47,760 nucleotides of DNA from Alphaproteobacteria bacterium. GTDB lineage: Bacteria > Pseudomonadota > Alphaproteobacteria > CADEGL01. Where the stretch lies: the NCBI GenBank assembly GCA_026400755.1, contig JAPLOM010000003.1, positions 61,562-109,321 of the forward strand, given 5' to 3'. Positions within the stretch are counted from its first letter, which is position 1. Each line of letters opens with the position of its first letter. This document shows, in pieces, positions 41,281 through 47,760 of this stretch. The translations under genes and the position numbers were made by a program. Under the pieces are notes generated by a model. It was not told the origin of the DNA. It was given only the letters and a program-made list of their open reading frames with translations, and made no database searches.

Positions 41281-41321
41281 CCGGAAAAGCTTCCGGCGGC
41301 CGAGATGGTCTCGGCCGCCGG
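41281..41321 (+). other. Two overlapping, mutually exclusive hairpins after the small gene
   Basis: Hairpin 1 is CCGGAA (41281-41286) with TTCCGG (41291-41296). Hairpin 2 is a perfect 13-bp stem CCGGCGGCCGAGA (41293-41305) with TCTCGGCCGCCGG (41309-41321). They share CCGG at 41293-41296, so only one can form. No T-tract follows, so hairpin 2 may act as a transcript end barrier or attenuator. Confidence 0.6.
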
Positions 41322-41424
41322 TGATCGCGCCGCCCGGTATGCGGGGGGATTTCCGAAGCGGTACGGCCTATAAGCTCGCACGGCCCTACCGGGTGGGCAG
41401 TGACCGGCATCACAGGCCCGTGAT

Positions 41425-41453
41425 TTCAGGCTCCGCGGGAGCCCTGCTATTCT
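41425..41453 (+). promoter_or_regulatory. Candidate promoter of the lectin-like gene
   Basis: An extended -10 (TGC followed by TATTCT, 41448-41453) has a weak -35 TTCAGG (41425-41430) 17 bases upstream. The transcript would start near 41460, just ahead of the leader hairpin, about 58 bases before ATG 41518. Confidence 0.33.
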
Positions 41454-41469
41454 TTTCCCCTGGGGACTG

Positions 41470-41494
41470 GCCCATCTGCCTCGGGCGGATGGGC
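41470..41494 (+). other. Leader hairpin upstream of the lectin-like gene
   Basis: GCCCATCTGCC (41470-41480) pairs with GGCGGATGGGC (41484-41494), an 11-bp stem with one T-G pair and a TCG loop. It lies 23 bases before ATG 41518 and 9 bases before the ribosome site AAGGGGA (41504-41510), so it could influence mRNA stability or translation. Confidence 0.5.
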
Positions 41495-41517
41495 GTTTCA
41501 ACCAAGGGGAAGAAACC

Positions 41518-42205
41518 ATGAAGAAAGCATTTCGTCTTTCGCTCGTCGCCGGCGCCGCGCTGGCGGCCGCCGTGGCGGTCGGCGTATCCGCACAGCAGAA
41601 CAATCGGCGTATCCGCACAGCAGAACAACATGAGCTTCTTCGTCACCAGCACCAATCTCGGCAAGGGCGGTGATCTGGGCGGGATCACCGGCGCCGACCA
41701 GTTCTGCCAGACGCTGGCGGCCCGCGCTGGCGCGGGCAACAAGACCTGGCGCGCTTACCTGAGCACCCAGGGCGCGGGTGCGGTGAACGCGCGCGACCGC
41801 ATCGGCAAAGGCCCGTGGCAGAACGCCAAGGGTGACGTCATCGCCAAGGACGTGAACGAGCTGCATGCAGCCAACAACATCACCAAGCAGACCGCGCTCT
41901 CCGAGACGGGAGCGGTCATCAACGGGCGCGGCGACACGCCCAACATGCACGACATCCTGACCGGCTCGCAGGCCGACGGGCGCGCCTTCCCGGACGGGGA
42001 TGACCGCACCTGCGGCAACTGGACGGTTAACGGCGCGGGCGCGGCCATGGTCGGCCATTCCGACCGCACGGGTTTGGACGACAGCGCGGGCGCCCGGTCC
42101 TGGAACGCCTCACACCCTTCGCGCGGCCCGGGCGGCGGTTGCAGCCAGGACGACTTCAAAAGCACTGGCGGGTCGGGCTTGCTCTATTGCTTCGCGGCCA
42201 ACTGA
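41518..42205 (+). pseudogene. Secreted lectin-like protein gene, frameshifted by a 25-bp duplication
   Basis: ATG 41518 (AAGGGGA upstream) begins a classic signal peptide, MKKAFRLSLVAGAALAAAVA...VSAQQNN. The mature protein, 41630-42205, is in another frame (191 residues from MSFFVTSTNLG). A perfect 25-bp tandem duplication (41579-41628) lies exactly between them. Removing one copy joins ...SAQQNN directly to MSFFVTSTNLG in frame and gives about 220 residues. As written, the signal-peptide frame stops at 41671-41673 after 51 residues. The mature part (GADQFCQTLA, TWRAYLST, NARDRIGKGPW, NMHDILTGS, DRTCGNWT, GCSQ...LLYCFAAN) resembles bacterial secreted lectin-like proteins with paired cysteines. 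It may be a pseudogene, a phase-variable switch, or a sequencing error. Confidence 0.8.
41579..41628 (+). repeat. Perfect 25-bp tandem duplication
   Basis: Bases 41579-41603 and 41604-41628 are identical and directly adjacent. The length is not a multiple of three, so copy number sets the frame: one copy joins the signal peptide and mature lectin-like protein, two copies break them. Confidence 0.95.
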
Positions 42206-42223
42206 CGCGCGTCCCTGAACGGC

Positions 42224-42254
42224 AAAAGGGCCGCCCCATCGGGCGGCCCTTTTT
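42224..42254. terminator. Bidirectional terminator between lectin-like and RTX genes
   Basis: AAAAGGGCCGCCC (42224-42236) and GGGCGGCCCTTTTT (42241-42254) form a 13-bp stem including A-T pairs, with a CATC loop. A-tract and T-tract flank the stem symmetrically, so it can stop transcripts from both convergent genes. Confidence 0.9.
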
Positions 42255-42274
42255 ATTGGCTTTACGCCACAGCG

Positions 42275-45200
42275 TTATGTTTCGAGGACAGGCGAGCCGT
42301 AGCTGGTGCCGTTCCAGGTATAGTCATAGGCCTGGTTCGTTCCCAGCACGACGATGTCTTGGATTTCGTTCGAGCTGAACGTCACCGTGTCGTTTGTTGC
42401 GGTGATCGTGATGGTCCATGAGCCGCCGCCGTTGTTGGTGAAGCTGATGTCCGACGGCGTGATGTTGGTCGGCGCTCCGTTAAAGCCGTAGAAGACCTCC
42501 AACATGTTGGTGCCGGAGGTTCCGCCATCCTGAATGGTGTCGTTGCCGTCGCCACGGCCAAAGAAATAGATGTCGTAGCCTTCGCCACCGATCAACAAGT
42601 CGTTGCCCGTGCCGCCGTACAATTCGTCGTCGCCCGCGCCGCCCGTGATGGTGTCGACGCCGCCCTGACCCCACAGCGTGTCTGTGTTGTCGCCGCCGGA
42701 AAGCTGGTCGGTGTTCGTTCCGCCGATCAAAAGGTCGTTGCCCGAGCCGCCCCAGACCGTGTTGAAGCCGGTACCACCGAAGATCAGGTCGTCGCCCAGG
42801 CCGCCGATGAGGCTGGCATTACCGGTGTTGCCCGTCAGCGTGTCGTTGTAGTCGGAACCGATGATGTTCGTGAAACCGGTGGCCAAATCACTTCCGCCGC
42901 CGCCCGTAACCGCGCCGCTTGAAAGATTCGCGGTAACCCCCGCGATGGCGTCGAAATAGGTGACCGTGTCGGTGCCGCCGCCGCCCACGAGCGTGTCGTT
43001 GCCGAGGCCGCCCGCGATCACGTCGTTGCCGGTCGAGCCTGTGATGGTATCCGCGCCCAAACCACCGTTGATGAGGGCGATGTTGCTGAGCGCCGTGGCG
43101 CTGAAGTCGAGGATGTTGGCGTTGCCATCGCCCGCGATGGTGTTCGAGCCGGCGGCACCGTCGATCGATTCGACCGCGTCGGCCGCCACGAAGCGCACGA
43201 AGCCGATGACATCATCGAAACCCGAACCCAGGATCTTGTCGACGCCGGCGCCGCCCAGGATCGAATCGAAGCCCGTGTCGGTGCCGATGAAGAGGAAGAC
43301 ATCGGCGAAGCTTCCCGTGCCGCCATCGAGCACGTCGTTGCCTTCGCTGCCCTCGATGGTGTCGCCGGAGGTGTTCGAGCCGGTGATGGTGTCGTTGCCC
43401 GCGCCGCCGTCGATCAGCTCGATGCTGGCCATGGTCGCGACGGCGAAATTCAGCACGTTGTTCGCGGTCGAGCCCAGGATCGTGTCGTTGCCGAGACCGC
43501 CGTTGACGCTTTCGATATCGGTGGCGACCCCGATTAGCCCGATGACGTCGTCGTTGCCGGAACCCAGAATGAGATCGGTGTTGGTGCCGCCGACGATCGA
43601 GTCGAACCCGCTGTCGGTGCCGGAATAGAGGAACGTGTCGTTGCCCTGTCCGCCGTTCATCACGTCGTTGCCGGCGCCGCCCGTGATGGCGTTGGCCGAG
43701 GCGGAACCCGTGATGGTGTCGTTGTAGGCCGAGCCGATCACGTTCTCGAAGCCGCCCAGCGAGTCGGTGCCCGCGCTGCTGCCGGACGCCGAGCCGGTCG
43801 AGAGGTCCACCGCGACCAGCGCCGTCTCGTTCGCGTAGGTAACCGTGTCGGCGGTGCCCGTGTTGCCGTTCAGCACGTCATTGCCGGCGCCGCCCGAGAT
43901 CGTGTCGTTGCCGGTCGAGCCCGTGATCGTGTCCGCGCCGCCGCCGCCGTCGATCAGCGAAATGCCGGTCATGCTGGTCGCGGTCTGGAGAGTGAAGTCC
44001 AGGAAGTTGCCGCTGCCGTTGCCCAGGATCGTGTCAGAGCCGCCGCCACCCACGATGGAATCGATCGAATCCGACTGGGAGAAGTTCCGCAACCCGATGA
44101 CGTCGTTGCTAGCCGTGCCGTTGATCGTGTCGTTGCCCGTGCCGCCGATGACGCTGTCGAAGCCGTTGTCGGTGCCGGCATACATGAAGTCGTTAGTGCC
44201 GTTGCCGGAATTCAGCAGGTCGTCGCCCGCGCCGCCAATGATCGATTCGTTGGCTGACGTGCCGGTCAGCGTGTCGTTGCCGGCCCCCATATCGATCAGC
44301 TCGATGGACGAAAGAACCGTCGACGTGAAATTGAATACGTTGACGTTGCCGTCACCCAGGATCGTGTCCGTTCCGGACTGGCCCGCGATGGTCTCCGCGT
44401 CGCCATCCGCGTAATTCTTGAGGCCGATGATGTCGTTGCTGCCAGAGCCGGACAGCACGTTCGTGCCACCGTTGGCGACGATCGTATCGAAGCCGTTATC
44501 TGAACCGGAGTATGAATAGGTGTTGGTGCCAAGCCCGCCATCCAGCGTGTCATCACCCTGGCCGCCCATGAGCACGTCGTCGCCGCCAGAGCCGGTGATC
44601 GTGTCGTTGCCGGCGCCGCCCGAGATCAAGTCGATATTGGCGACGGTGGTCGAGCTGAAATTCAGGATGTTGGCGTTGCCGTCGCCCAGGATCGTGTCGA
44701 CGCCGCTGACGCCATCGATGTTCTCCACATCGTTGACGTAGCGGCTGAGGCCGATGATATCGCCGCTGGAGGTGCCGAGGATCGTGTCGAGTTCCGTGCC
44801 GCCGCTAACCGTATCGAAGCCGGTATTGGTACCGGAGTAGAAAAAGATATCGGCGCCGGCGCCGCCGACCAGGATGTCATTGTCGGCTGCGCCGCTGATG
44901 CGATCCGCCGCAGCCGAACCGGTGATCGTGTCGTCGCCCGCTCCGCCATCGATGCTCTCGACACCGAGCATCGTCGTAGAGCTGAAATTCAGGACGTTGG
45001 CGCTGGTGTCGCCCAGGATCGTATCGGTTCCGGTGCCGGCGTCGATGCTTTCGACATCGTTGACATAGTCCGACAGGCCGATGATGTCGTTGACGCCCGC
45101 GGTGCCCAGGATCGTATCGGTGCTACCGCCGCCATCGACCGTGTCGAAGCCGCTGTTGGTGCCGTTGTAAGCGAAGATGTCGGCGCCCGCGCCGCCGGCC

Positions 45201-45679
45201 AGCGTGTCGTCGCCCAAGCCGCCTATGATCCGGTCGGCGGCACTGGAGCCGGTGATCGTGTCGTTGCCCGCGCCGCCGTCGATCGAAGCGATGTTGGTCA
45301 GCGTGATGCCGCTGAAGTCCAAGATGTTTGCGTTACCGTCGCCGAGGATCGTGTCGGTACCGCCTGCGCCGCCGTTGATGACATCGGCCCGGAATTCGTC
45401 GGTGAACGTGCCCAGGCCGAACACGTCGTTGCCGGACGAACCCAGCATCGTGTCCGTGCCGCCGCCGCCGTTGACCGTATCGAAGCCGTTGTTGGTACCG
45501 GAGTAGAGGAACGTATCGCCGCCGTTCCACCCGTACATGATGTCGTTGCCGGCGCCGCCGTTGATCGTGTCGACACCCGTCGTGACGCCGGTGATGTTCG
45601 TATAGCCACCCGGCACGGTCAGGCCGTCGCCTGACATGTGGATGAAATCGTTGCCGCCGGTGCCGCCTACGCTCGCCAT
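42275..45679 (-). CDS. Large RTX calcium-binding repeat protein, probably secreted by a type I system
   Basis: The 1134-residue, acidic, Gly/Asp/Asn-rich protein has dozens of nonapeptide repeats of the GGxGNDx(I/L)xG type, each expected to bind Ca2+ and fold into a parallel beta-roll on export. It has no N-terminal signal peptide and starts almost at once with GGTGGNDFIHMSGDG. It ends with FGRGDGNDTIQDGG, the usual final RTX block, and a C-terminal region of about 80 residues (YGFNGAPTNITPSD...IQDIVVL) that would carry the type I secretion signal. No protease, lipase or other enzymatic domain is visible, suggesting an adhesin or surface-layer role. No HlyB/HlyD/TolC-like genes are in the window. 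The start at ATG 45679 lies downstream of an AT-rich region. Confidence 0.93.
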   Translation of the reverse strand: MASVGGTGGNDFIHMSGDGLTVPGGYTNITGVTTGVDTINGGAGNDIMYGWNGGDTFLYSGTNNGFDTVNGGGGTDTMLGSSGNDVFGLGTFTDEFRADVINGGAGGTDTILGDGNANILDFSGITLTNIASIDGGAGNDTITGSSAADRIIGGLGDDTLAGGAGADIFAYNGTNSGFDTVDGGGSTDTILGTAGVNDIIGLSDYVNDVESIDAGTGTDTILGDTSANVLNFSSTTMLGVESIDGGAGDDTITGSAAADRISGAADNDILVGGAGADIFFYSGTNTGFDTVSGGTELDTILGTSSGDIIGLSRYVNDVENIDGVSGVDTILGDGNANILNFSSTTVANIDLISGGAGNDTITGSGGDDVLMGGQGDDTLDGGLGTNTYSYSGSDNGFDTIVANGGTNVLSGSGSNDIIGLKNYADGDAETIAGQSGTDTILGDGNVNVFNFTSTVLSSIELIDMGAGNDTLTGTSANESIIGGAGDDLLNSGNGTNDFMYAGTDNGFDSVIGGTGNDTINGTASNDVIGLRNFSQSDSIDSIVGGGGSDTILGNGSGNFLDFTLQTATSMTGISLIDGGGGADTITGSTGNDTISGGAGNDVLNGNTGTADTVTYANETALVAVDLSTGSASGSSAGTDSLGGFENVIGSAYNDTITGSASANAITGGAGNDVMNGGQGNDTFLYSGTDSGFDSIVGGTNTDLILGSGNDDVIGLIGVATDIESVNGGLGNDTILGSTANNVLNFAVATMASIELIDGGAGNDTITGSNTSGDTIEGSEGNDVLDGGTGSFADVFLFIGTDTGFDSILGGAGVDKILGSGFDDVIGFVRFVAADAVESIDGAAGSNTIAGDGNANILDFSATALSNIALINGGLGADTITGSTGNDVIAGGLGNDTLVGGGGTDTVTYFDAIAGVTANLSSGAVTGGGGSDLATGFTNIIGSDYNDTLTGNTGNASLIGGLGDDLIFGGTGFNTVWGGSGNDLLIGGTNTDQLSGGDNTDTLWGQGGVDTITGGAGDDELYGGTGNDLLIGGEGYDIYFFGRGDGNDTIQDGGTSGTNMLEVFYGFNGAPTNITPSDISFTNNGGGSWTITITATNDTVTFSSNEIQDIVVLGTNQAYDYTWNGTSYGSPVLET
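43267..45500 (-). repeat. Seven long supramodules within the RTX gene
   Basis: A motif (F/Y)xYxGTxxGFDxxxGG recurs seven times. Its GFD anchor codons lie at about 45481, 45145, 44815, 44488, 44158, 43603 and 43267, i.e. spacings of 112, 110, 109, 110, 185 and 112 codons. Each module also contains DxIGL, a DTIxGDxxANxLxF segment and IDGGAGNDTITGS. The single long spacing contains an extra block of about 75 residues. Copies are diverged, not identical, at the DNA level. Confidence 0.88.
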
Positions 45680-45978
45680 GACAGAGCGATGGCATGCAAA
45701 AAATGTGCGTAGTCACAATACTTTAGCCCCGAGCTCTCGGAGCTTTGATCGACGTTTAGGTACCGGGCGCCGGTCGTGATTACATAAATTTAACCAATTG
45801 AAATAATGGGTGAATTTACCAATGGAAGAATTGCCTACCCCAACCGCCTGCCAGAGCGAGGGGTGAGTGTGGCAAATTGACTAGGAAAATTAGCCTGCAC
45901 AATACTCTCGGTTGGCGAATCGCGGCTGCGGTTTGCACAACCGTGGCGATTCAGCCGGGCAGGAAAGGGCGGGAAAGA
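45680..45978. other. Intergenic region upstream of the RTX gene
   Basis: This 299-base stretch between the RTX start and the tRNA 3' end contains no convincing gene. Its core (about 45775-45840) is unusually AT-rich for the window and carries loosely inverted CCAATTG / CCAATGG-type words, as expected for a regulated promoter of the minus-strand RTX gene. The part nearer the tRNA is GC-rich with no clear terminator. Confidence 0.5.
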
Positions 45979-46053
45979 TGGTGCCGCAGGAGGGAATTGA
46001 ACCCCCGACCCACGCATTACGAATGCGTTGCTCTACCCCTGAGCTACTGCGGC
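45979..46053 (-). tRNA. tRNA-Thr (anticodon CGU)
   Basis: Read on the minus strand, the 7-bp acceptor stem GCCGCAG pairs with CTGCGGC, followed by discriminator A and an encoded CCA. The D-arm is TAGCTCAGGGGTAGAGCA. The anticodon stem ACGCA/TGCGT encloses the loop TTCGTAA (anticodon CGT), and the T-arm contains GGTTCAATTCC. It reads ACG (Thr). Confidence 0.96.
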
Positions 46054-46091
46054 ACGGGCCGGGAACATACGGCCATGGGTTTTGAGAGGCA

Positions 46092-46116
46092 AGGCGCGGA
46101 CCATGAATCCGCGCCT
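46092..46116 (-). terminator. Stem-loop after the hydroxybutyrate dehydrogenase gene
   Basis: AGGCGCGGA (46092-46100) and TCCGCGCCT (46108-46116) form a perfect 9-bp stem with a 7-base loop, beginning 8 bases past the stop codon on the minus strand. It lacks a clean U-tract, so it is a weak terminator or mRNA-end hairpin. Confidence 0.4.
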
Positions 46117-46124
46117 CGCATCCG

Positions 46125-46907
46125 TCACTGGATGAACCAGCCGTGGCTGACGACCAGCGACTGGCCGGTCAGCGCGTTGGAGGGGAAACCGGCGAAGAAC
46201 ACGGCGGCCTCGGCCACGTCTTCGGTCGTGGTGAATTCGCCGTCCACCGTCTCCTTCAACATGATCTTCTTGATCACGTCGTCTTCGCTCATCTTGTTTT
46301 CGGCGGCCAGTTCGGGAATCTGCTTTTCCACCAGCGGCGTGCGCACGAAGCCCGGGCAGATCACGTTGGCGCGCACGCCATACTCGGCGCCTTCCTTCGC
46401 CACCACCTTGCACAGGCCGATCAGCCCGTGCTTGGCCGAGACGTAGGGCGCCTTGAGCGGGGAGCCTTCCTTCGAATGCACCGAACCCATGTAGATGATG
46501 CTGCCGCCGCGGCCTTGCTTGTACATGTGCTTCAGGCAGGCGCGGGTGGTCAGGAACGCGCCGTCCAGATGGATGGCGATCAGCTTCTTCCACTCGGCGT
46601 AGGGAAACTCCACGATCGGCTTGACGATCTGGATGCCGGCGTTGCTGACCAGAATGTCGACGCCGCCCAACGCCTTGGCGGTCGCCTCGACGCCCGCGTC
46701 CACTTGCGCCTCGTTAGTCACGTCCATCACGACGCCGAGCGCCACACCACCCTTGGACTTGATCTCCGACGCCGTCTTGTCGGCAGCCGCTTGATTCAAA
46801 TCGGCGATGACGACCTTGGCGCCCTCGCGCGCATAGGCGAGCGCGATCTCGCGTCCGATGCCGCTGGCCGCTCCGGTGACGATGGCGACCTTGTCCTTCA
46901 AGCGCAT
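46125..46907 (-). CDS. bdhA: D-3-hydroxybutyrate dehydrogenase (SDR family)
   Basis: The 260-residue classical short-chain dehydrogenase has the NAD-binding TGAASGIG (11-18) and NAG (89-91), and the catalytic Ser142, Tyr155 and Lys159 (YVSAKHG). Asp36 ends the second strand (VIADLN), indicating NAD preference. Features typical of BdhA are [41 protein letters not shown] and the C-terminal [15 protein letters not shown]. It interconverts 3-hydroxybutyrate and acetoacetate in polyhydroxybutyrate turnover. AGGAGAA lies upstream of ATG 46907. Confidence 0.9.
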   Translation of the reverse strand: MRLKDKVAIVTGAASGIGREIALAYAREGAKVVIADLNQAAADKTASEIKSKGGVALGVVMDVTNEAQVDAGVEATAKALGGVDILVSNAGIQIVKPIVEFPYAEWKKLIAIHLDGAFLTTRACLKHMYKQGRGGSIIYMGSVHSKEGSPLKAPYVSAKHGLIGLCKVVAKEGAEYGVRANVICPGFVRTPLVEKQIPELAAENKMSEDDVIKKIMLKETVDGEFTTTEDVAEAAVFFAGFPSNALTGQSLVVSHGWFIQ

Positions 46908-46980
46908 GACGCGTTCTCCTTTGTTTTCACAAATACCGTTGCTGCGCAGCCATCATGGCACGCGCCGCGTTACGGAAATA

Positions 46981-47760
46981 TCACGAGCCCGCGGCCGATG
47001 CCGGGCGCGGCGCGCCGAGCGAAACCGGCCGGGCAGCGCCGGGCGCGGGCGGCAATTCACCCGCTTGCGGCACGGCCACGCGCTGTTCGAGCGGCACATG
47101 CCACGTCATGGAATCGAAATTTCCGCAGCGCGGGCAAAGCGGCGCCCAGCCATCGGGGACGGCACCGCAGCCGGTGCATTGCCAGACCGGATCGGCTGTC
47201 TTGGCCGCCTCCGCGCGCCAATGACGGGCCGATGCCATGTCGGCGTTCTCGCCTTCTTCCAGTGCCGCGCGCAAGGCACAGGCACGGCCATAGGCCTGAT
47301 CGCGCGGGGCATCCACGGCCAGAAGCGGCGCCAGATTTTCGCGCGCGACGCCCCACAGATGGGCCTCCAACGCCGCGCCCGCGAGCGCCAACCGCGATTC
47401 GGGTTGGCCCGGCGCCAGCGACGCCAGCATCTGCACGGCCTGCACCCAGGCCAAGGCACCGTCGGCGCGGTTCGCCGCGCGGTAAGGCGGCAGAAGATCC
47501 GGATGGGGCGTGCGGGACCAGGTTTCCTCCACGGTGCGGCGCGCCCGGCGCGCCTTGTCCGCGGCGATCAAAAGCGTGGCCAGATGCGCGGCGATGGCGG
47601 GATGGCCCGGCGCCGCCTCGTGCGCGCGGCGCGCGAAAGCCAGCGCGCTTTCGGTGTCGCCCGAAGTTTGCGCCTCGGTGCGGCGCGCATCGAACACGGC
47701 GGCCTTGAGCCGCGCCCCCGCGTCGCCCTCCACCTGATGGCGGCGGATGCGCTCCTCGAG
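46981..47760 (-). CDS. hemY: Haem biosynthesis HemY family protein, C-terminal part (5' end outside window)
   Basis: The frame is open to the right edge of the window, so only the last 259 residues are seen; the GTG at 47733 is internal. The visible part is TPR-like alpha-helical repeats (ALAFARRAHEAAPGHPAIAAHLATLL...), followed by a zinc-knuckle-like CTGC...CPRC motif in WQCTGCG..WAPLCPRCGNFDSMTW and a Pro/Ala-rich tail. This combination is typical of the alphaproteobacterial HemY family, membrane-anchored TPR proteins encoded near haem genes (not the HemY protoporphyrinogen oxidase). The N-terminal membrane helices would lie outside the window. The gene is separated from bdhA by 73 bases on the same strand. 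Confidence 0.85.
   Translation of the reverse strand, partial: LEERIRRHQVEGDAGARLKAAVFDARRTEAQTSGDTESALAFARRAHEAAPGHPAIAAHLATLLIAADKARRARRTVEETWSRTPHPDLLPPYRAANRADGALAWVQAVQMLASLAPGQPESRLALAGAALEAHLWGVARENLAPLLAVDAPRDQAYGRACALRAALEEGENADMASARHWRAEAAKTADPVWQCTGCGAVPDGWAPLCPRCGNFDSMTWHVPLEQRVAVPQAGELPPAPGAARPVSLGAPRPASAAGS

Noticed and set aside
41630-42205. Treating the 191-codon frame as an intact gene starting at ATG 41630
   Set aside because: There is no ribosome site before it, and a signal peptide with a good ribosome site lies just upstream, separated only by a frame-breaking duplication. It could still be translated at low level.
42960-45506. Long plus-strand Pro/Ser/Val-rich reading frames opposite the RTX gene
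   Set aside because: They are low-complexity mirror images of Gly/Asp/Asn repeat codons on the minus strand; the RTX reading is uninterrupted and matches a known family.
42275-45679. RTX repeats as a CRISPR array or DNA-level tandem repeat
   Set aside because: Spacing is codon-based with diverged copies and one long open frame; there are no identical repeats with unique spacers.
45877-46446. A 189-codon plus-strand frame running through the tRNA gene
   Set aside because: It crosses the tRNA and the 3' end of bdhA and has no recognisable domain.

Overview
The window is a high-G+C chromosomal segment (about two thirds G+C by eye) from what looks like an alphaproteobacterium. This is inferred from the tesA/ybbA/ybbP block, the HemY with a C-terminal CxxC...CxxC knuckle, bdhA, a cytoplasmic O-GlcNAc-transferase-like protein, and GTG/TTG starts behind GGAGG-type ribosome binding sites. 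No taxonomic marker such as rRNA is present. Genes are packed tightly on both strands, and no gene-free stretch exceeds 300 bases.

Left part (1-14.2 kb), mostly housekeeping and stress genes: the C-terminal half of a LonB-type protease translationally coupled to a universal stress protein; a family-4-like uracil-DNA glycosylase; a low-molecular-weight phosphatase; ThpR and a FIST sensor protein; a TPR/O-GlcNAc-transferase-like protein; a GDSL arylesterase divergent from an ABC exporter pair (YbbA/YbbP type); a Bax-inhibitor-1 family membrane protein; an EamA exporter; RidA; and a divergent Tag-family protein.

Centre (14.2-41.3 kb), a catabolic island. It holds two tandem Rieske oxygenases with an MFS carrier and an acyl-CoA dehydrogenase; a D-amino-acid dehydrogenase resembling D-arginine dehydrogenase; a class V PLP enzyme, a GST, EutC-like and EutB-like enzymes and a class III aminotransferase; an NAD(P)H:quinone reductase-type flavoprotein; two tandem Asp/Glu-racemase-family proteins; and four tandem M24 'pita-bread' hydrolases that lack the family's metal ligands and resemble ectoine hydrolase (EutD/DoeA). 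Embedded among the M24 genes is a related pair of small lipoproteins. A second acyl-CoA dehydrogenase, an HpcH/HpaI aldolase and a cytoplasmic gamma-glutamyltransferase homologue follow. Most of the parts of an ectoine-type pathway (racemase-like EutA, EutB, EutC, EutD-like, transaminase) are present, but with no EutE deacetylase, no dedicated uptake system and no transcription factor anywhere in the window. My reading is that the island degrades one or more nitrogen-containing, possibly cyclic or D-configured, amino-acid-like compounds. The substrate is unknown.

Right part (41.3-47.8 kb): a secreted lectin-like gene whose signal peptide has been knocked out of frame by a perfect 25-bp tandem duplication; an 1134-residue RTX protein built from seven long supramodules; tRNA-Thr(CGU); 3-hydroxybutyrate dehydrogenase; and the 3' part of hemY. 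The most notable points are the metal-free M24 expansion, the 25-bp duplication, the eut-like gene set without its usual partners, and an orphan gene of clearly lower G+C at 20.7-21.5 kb.
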